Source: JBDTMC01 sp039934475
Lineage (GTDB): Bacteria; Acidobacteriota; Terriglobia; Bryobacterales; Bryobacteraceae
Direction of reading: 5' to 3'
Assembly: GCA_039934475.1 (NCBI GenBank)
Contig: JBDTMC010000121.1
Location: 1-17,917, forward strand
DNA length: 17,917 nucleotides
In this document: one piece after another, positions 14,592 through 17,917 of the stretch
How the letters are laid out: each line of letters begins with the position of its first letter
Numbering within the stretch: the stretch's first letter is position 1
The notes under the pieces: generated by a model
Database searches by the model: none
What the model was told of the DNA's origin: nothing
Seen by the model: the letters and a program-made list of their open reading frames with translations, nothing else
Made by a program: the position numbers and the translations under genes

Positions 14592-16270
14592 CTCGCCGCG
14601 CGCTTCTGAAAATACCCTTCCTTCCGGCTGCGCGCAGCCTCTTCGCCGCCGCTCCAGAACCGCCCGTCTTTAGCGATGTCACGGCCTCCAGTGGCATTCG
14701 TTTTGTGAACGCCGCCAGTCCCACCTCGCAGAAGTACCTGCCGGAATCCATGACGGGCGGCGTGGCTATGTTCGATTACGATGGCGATGGGTGCCAGGAC
14801 CTGTTCTTCGTTAACGGCGCGAGTCTGAGCGATCCAATGACGGCCGGGCAGCAGCCTGACAAGTCGGATCCGCGGTTTTGGAACCGCCTCTATCACAACG
14901 ATGGCGGCGGGAAGTTCACTGACGTGACAGAGAAGGCAGGCCTGCGCGGTACTGGATACGGGATGGGCGTCGCCGTCGGCGACTACAACAACGACGGGCG
15001 CGCCGACTTGTTCGTCACCAATCTCGGCCGCAGCATTTTGTACCGCAATAACGGAGACGGCACATTCACCGACGTCACCAGCGAATCGAAAATCGTTACA
15101 GCAGGCTGGTGCGCCGGCGCCTGTTTCTTCGACTATGACCGCGACGGTCACCTGGATCTGTTTGTCAGCCGCTACCTCGATTGGGACTTCGCCAAGAACA
15201 TCTGGTGCGGCGAGCGGAAGGAGGGACGGCGGTCCTATTGCCATCCCGATAAATTTCAGCCCATCGAACACTTGCTCTACCACAACAACGGCGACGGAAC
15301 GTTTACCGACGTCAGCCGTAGTGCGGGGTTGGCGCGCCAGCTGGGTAAGGGTCTCGGCATCGCCATGGATGATTTCAATGACGATGGCTGGCCCGATATC
15401 GCGGTTGCCAACGACTCGTTTCCGCAGCAGCTTTTCCTGAACCAGAAGAACGGGCAATTCAAAGAGAGCGGCATTGCTTCAGGACTGGCTTACGACGGCG
15501 ATGGCCGCACCTTCGCCGGCATGGGCATCGACAGCGCATTTCCAAGCAGCAGTACTGGGCTGGAGATCTTTATCGACGCGCTGGCAAACCAACGGTACGC
15601 GCACTACCGCGCCAAGAACGGCTACTTTGAGTACGAATCGGCCAACAGTGGCGTGGGCAAGATCAGCTCAGTTCATTCCGGATGGGGTGCCAAGTTCGCA
15701 GATACGGATAACGATGGCTGGAAAGATTTGGTGATCGCGCAGGGCCACGTGATGGACAACATCGAGCTCACCCAGCCCTGGGTGAAATACCTTGAGCCTC
15801 CGGCGCTCTTACGAAATTACCTCGGCCAGTTTGAGGATATTTCCGCACTCAGCGGTAAGCCTTTTCAGACTCCGCTGGCGGCTCGCGGATTGGCGGTCGG
15901 CGACTTGGACAACGACGGATGTCTGGATATCGTCATCAACTGCAACAACGGCCCCGCGGTGATTCTCCGCAACCAGGGCGGTACCGGGAATCATTGGATT
16001 CTCATTGACACCGTCGGCACCGTCAGCAATCGCGATGGCATTGGCGCACGTATCACCATCACCTCCAAGTCCGGCCGGAAACAACGCGCGTTCGTGAGCA
16101 CCGCGGGCAGCTATCTCTCCTCCAGCAGTAAGCGGGTGCACTTTGGTTTAGGTTCAGACCACATCATTACTGAATTGGAAATCGCCTGGCCAAGCGGCAT
16201 TGTCCAAACGCTGAAGAACGTGGAAGCAGACCATGTGCTGAAGGTGACGGAGAGTCGAAGTGAGGCCTAG
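14588..16270 (+). CDS. CRTAC1-type FG-GAP / ASPIC-UnbV protein, Tat-like signal
   Basis: A 560-residue predicted exported beta-propeller. The GTG start at 14588 overlaps the previous stop (GTGA), with AGGA at 14575-14578. The N-terminus TRRALLK matches the twin-arginine pattern, followed by a weakly hydrophobic stretch ending AAAPEPP, so Tat export is possible. Six calcium-binding DxDxDG-type FG-GAP/VCBS motifs are visible, starting at D63, D132, D182, D262, D372 and D439. LYHNDGGGKFTDVT-type strands follow several of them. C207 and C218 flank the insertion typical of CRTAC1-family proteins and may form a disulfide. The C-terminus is an ASPIC/UnbV domain (about 484-555: GIGARITITSKSG, RVHFGLGSD, IAWPSGIVQ). 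The family is related by name to animal cartilage acidic protein 1; the bacterial role is unknown, probably calcium-dependent adhesion or ligand binding. Confidence 0.92.
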   Translation: MTRRALLKIPFLPAARSLFAAAPEPPVFSDVTASSGIRFVNAASPTSQKYLPESMTGGVAMFDYDGDGCQDLFFVNGASLSDPMTAGQQPDKSDPRFWNRLYHNDGGGKFTDVTEKAGLRGTGYGMGVAVGDYNNDGRADLFVTNLGRSILYRNNGDGTFTDVTSESKIVTAGWCAGACFFDYDRDGHLDLFVSRYLDWDFAKNIWCGERKEGRRSYCHPDKFQPIEHLLYHNNGDGTFTDVSRSAGLARQLGKGLGIAMDDFNDDGWPDIAVANDSFPQQLFLNQKNGQFKESGIASGLAYDGDGRTFAGMGIDSAFPSSSTGLEIFIDALANQRYAHYRAKNGYFEYESANSGVGKISSVHSGWGAKFADTDNDGWKDLVIAQGHVMDNIELTQPWVKYLEPPALLRNYLGQFEDISALSGKPFQTPLAARGLAVGDLDNDGCLDIVINCNNGPAVILRNQGGTGNHWILIDTVGTVSNRDGIGARITITSKSGRKQRAFVSTAGSYLSSSSKRVHFGLGSDHIITELEIAWPSGIVQTLKNVEADHVLKVTESRSEA

Positions 16271-17897
16271 TCTCTGCCTGCTGCTCGTCGCCGGCATCCT
16301 CTCCGCACAAGTCCGATTCTTAGATGTCGGCCGGGAAGCCGGGCTCATATATCCTTTAATCTGCGGCAGTAACGAGAAGAAGACTTACCTCATCGAAACC
16401 CTGGGCGCCGGCGTCGCCGCCATCGACTATGACAACGACGGTCTCATTGACTTGTTCACCGTCACAGCTTCCACCATGGATGCTGCCCCTGGTAAGACCG
16501 CGCCCACAAACCACCTGTACCGCAATCTGGGAAACGGGAAGTTTCAGGATGTCACTGCAGAGGCGGGCTTGGCCCGGTCCGGTTGGGGTCAGGGCGTCTG
16601 TGCTGGCGACATCGATAATGATGGCTTCATTGATCTCTACGTCACCTACTATGGTCACGATGTGCTGTACCACAACACCGGTAAAGGCCGGTTCGAAGAC
16701 GTTACAGCGGAAGCGGGCCTGGCAGGAGGGCCGCCGGCCTGGGGAACAGGTTGCGCCTTCGTGGACTACGACCTGAATGGCTATGTCGATCTCTTTGCCT
16801 CCAGGTACGTGGATTTCGATCGCAAGACTACCCCGACTCCCGATCAGCCCAATGCGTGCCGCTGGAAGAATCAGCCGGTTCCCTGCGGGCCGAAAGGATT
16901 GCGAGGCAGTACGAATCGCCTCTGGCGGAATGTTTCTAAGCCAGGGTCAATCAGGTTCGAAGATGTCTCCGCACCCGCTGGCATTTTGAAGACAGGCGCA
17001 CGCTACTCGCTCTCAGTGACCACGCTCGATTACGATCACGACGGCTGGCCCGATATCTACGTCGCGGTCGATTCGCAGGCCAGCATCCTCTACCGCAACA
17101 ATCACGACGGAACGTTTACCGATCGCGCCCTGGAAGCCGGTGTGGCGCTGAGTGACGCCGGCGCGGAGCAGGCGGGTATGGGCACGGCGGCGGCCGACTA
17201 TGACCGCGACGGCAATCTCGACCTGGTCAAGACAAACTTCGTGGATGACCTGCCCAACCTGTATCGCTTCCGGAGCGACGGAGGGTTCGAAGAGACCACT
17301 GTGCCCAGCGGTCTTGGCAGGCATCGCGAGTACATGGGTTGGGGTGTCGCCTTCCTCGACTTCGACAACGACGGCTGGCCCGATATCTTCATGGTGAACG
17401 GGCATATCTACCCACACTTGAAGACTGTGGACTATGCGCAGCGACGATTACTCTACCGGAATCTGGGCAATGGACGTTTCAGTGAAGCGAGCATCGGCGA
17501 CACCGTGCAATCAAGCCGCGGCCTGGCCACGGTGGACTTCGATAACGACGGCGACATCGATCTGCTCATCTCCAACCTCAACGAACCACCGACACTGCTC
17601 CGAAACGACGGCGGTAACCGGCAGCATTTCCTGACTTTGAAACTGGGCGGGACGCACGCGAACCGCAGTGCGATTGGCGCGCGCGTCACGGTTACGGTTG
17701 CCAACCGGCCGATGGTCCAGGAAGTACGGTCCGGATCGACCTTCTTGTCCCAAAGTGATTTCCGCCTTCACTTCGGATTAGGTGAAGCCACTCGCGCCGA
17801 TCGCGTCGAAGTCGAATGGCCGGGGGGAGCGAAAGAAAACTTCGGTCCGCAAGCCGCGGACCGTTTTGTCACCCTGACAGAGTCGCCACGCCCCTAA
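16260..17897 (+). CDS. CRTAC1-type FG-GAP / ASPIC-UnbV protein, Sec signal
   Basis: A 545-residue paralogue of the preceding gene. The GTG start at 16260 overlaps the previous gene by 11 bases, with GGAG (16249-16252) 7 bases upstream. The Sec signal peptide is short (MRPSLCLLLVAGILSAQ). Seven DxDxDG-type calcium motifs begin at D56, D117, D169, D257, D313, D367 and D426; the third reads DYDLNG, with Asn replacing the third Asp. C200 and C209 correspond to the paired cysteines of its neighbour. The ASPIC/UnbV domain covers about 470-540 (AIGARVTVTVANRP, FRLHFGLGEA, VEVEWPGGA). It ends 20 bases before the window edge, so whether the operon continues is not visible. No terminator is seen in the remaining bases. 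Function as for the paralogue: a predicted calcium-stabilised extracytoplasmic propeller, partner unknown. Confidence 0.92.
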   Translation: MRPSLCLLLVAGILSAQVRFLDVGREAGLIYPLICGSNEKKTYLIETLGAGVAAIDYDNDGLIDLFTVTASTMDAAPGKTAPTNHLYRNLGNGKFQDVTAEAGLARSGWGQGVCAGDIDNDGFIDLYVTYYGHDVLYHNTGKGRFEDVTAEAGLAGGPPAWGTGCAFVDYDLNGYVDLFASRYVDFDRKTTPTPDQPNACRWKNQPVPCGPKGLRGSTNRLWRNVSKPGSIRFEDVSAPAGILKTGARYSLSVTTLDYDHDGWPDIYVAVDSQASILYRNNHDGTFTDRALEAGVALSDAGAEQAGMGTAAADYDRDGNLDLVKTNFVDDLPNLYRFRSDGGFEETTVPSGLGRHREYMGWGVAFLDFDNDGWPDIFMVNGHIYPHLKTVDYAQRRLLYRNLGNGRFSEASIGDTVQSSRGLATVDFDNDGDIDLLISNLNEPPTLLRNDGGNRQHFLTLKLGGTHANRSAIGARVTVTVANRPMVQEVRSGSTFLSQSDFRLHFGLGEATRADRVEVEWPGGAKENFGPQAADRFVTLTESPRP

Positions 17898-17917
17898 GGC
17901 AGCGTCTCCCACGTACG

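Noticed and set aside
14492..15457. 321-codon minus-strand open frame opposite the first CRTAC1 gene
   Set aside because: It is antisense to the repeated calcium motifs, which produce artificial valine/isoleucine-rich frames; no domain or ribosome site.

Overview
The window looks like part of an Acidobacteriota chromosome, most likely the Solibacter/Bryobacter group. This is inference from gene content: a high-GC sequence, a very large Oar-type TonB-dependent receptor with an N-terminal carboxypeptidase-like domain, secreted TPR proteins, and two FG-GAP/ASPIC-UnbV (CRTAC1-type) proteins. All are families that are abundant in that group. No RNA genes, insertion sequences, CRISPR arrays or prophage genes were seen, and no gene-free stretch exceeds about 150 bases.

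Left part (1-3500). A Tat-exported GH3 beta-glucosidase runs off the left edge on the minus strand. Next comes S-adenosylhomocysteine hydrolase (ahcY, minus), followed by a hairpin terminator. Divergent from ahcY, 52 bp away, is a cysteine-free ArsR-HTH/SAM-methyltransferase fusion resembling the SahR regulators of the methionine cycle. The 52 bp gap holds a 26 bp near-palindrome that overlaps the -10 and start region of a good ahcY promoter. This reads as an SAH-sensing, autoregulated switch.

Middle part (3200-8400). This is a carbohydrate module. A secreted GH95 alpha-L-fucosidase/alpha-L-galactosidase is followed by a small DUF2442 protein (both minus). Divergent from GH95 is an enolase-superfamily sugar-acid dehydratase of the galactonate dehydratase type. 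Convergent with the dehydratase is a XylR-type regulator: a LacI-like sugar-binding domain fused to an AraC HTH, aligning with E. coli XylR over its whole length.

Right part (8450-17900). Divergent from the xylR-like gene is a tight plus-strand cluster of six genes: TonB-dependent receptor, TPR protein, a divergent helical-repeat protein, a ten-TPR protein, and two CRTAC1-type FG-GAP proteins. Gaps are +4, -20, -11, -4 and -11 bases, and three of the six genes start with GTG, so this is very probably one translationally coupled operon. Every product carries an export signal. The set suggests a cell-envelope system that captures and imports a ligand, perhaps a glycan fragment, under control of the neighbouring sugar sensor. 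I know of no described function for this exact gene set, and it is the best candidate here for an undescribed system.
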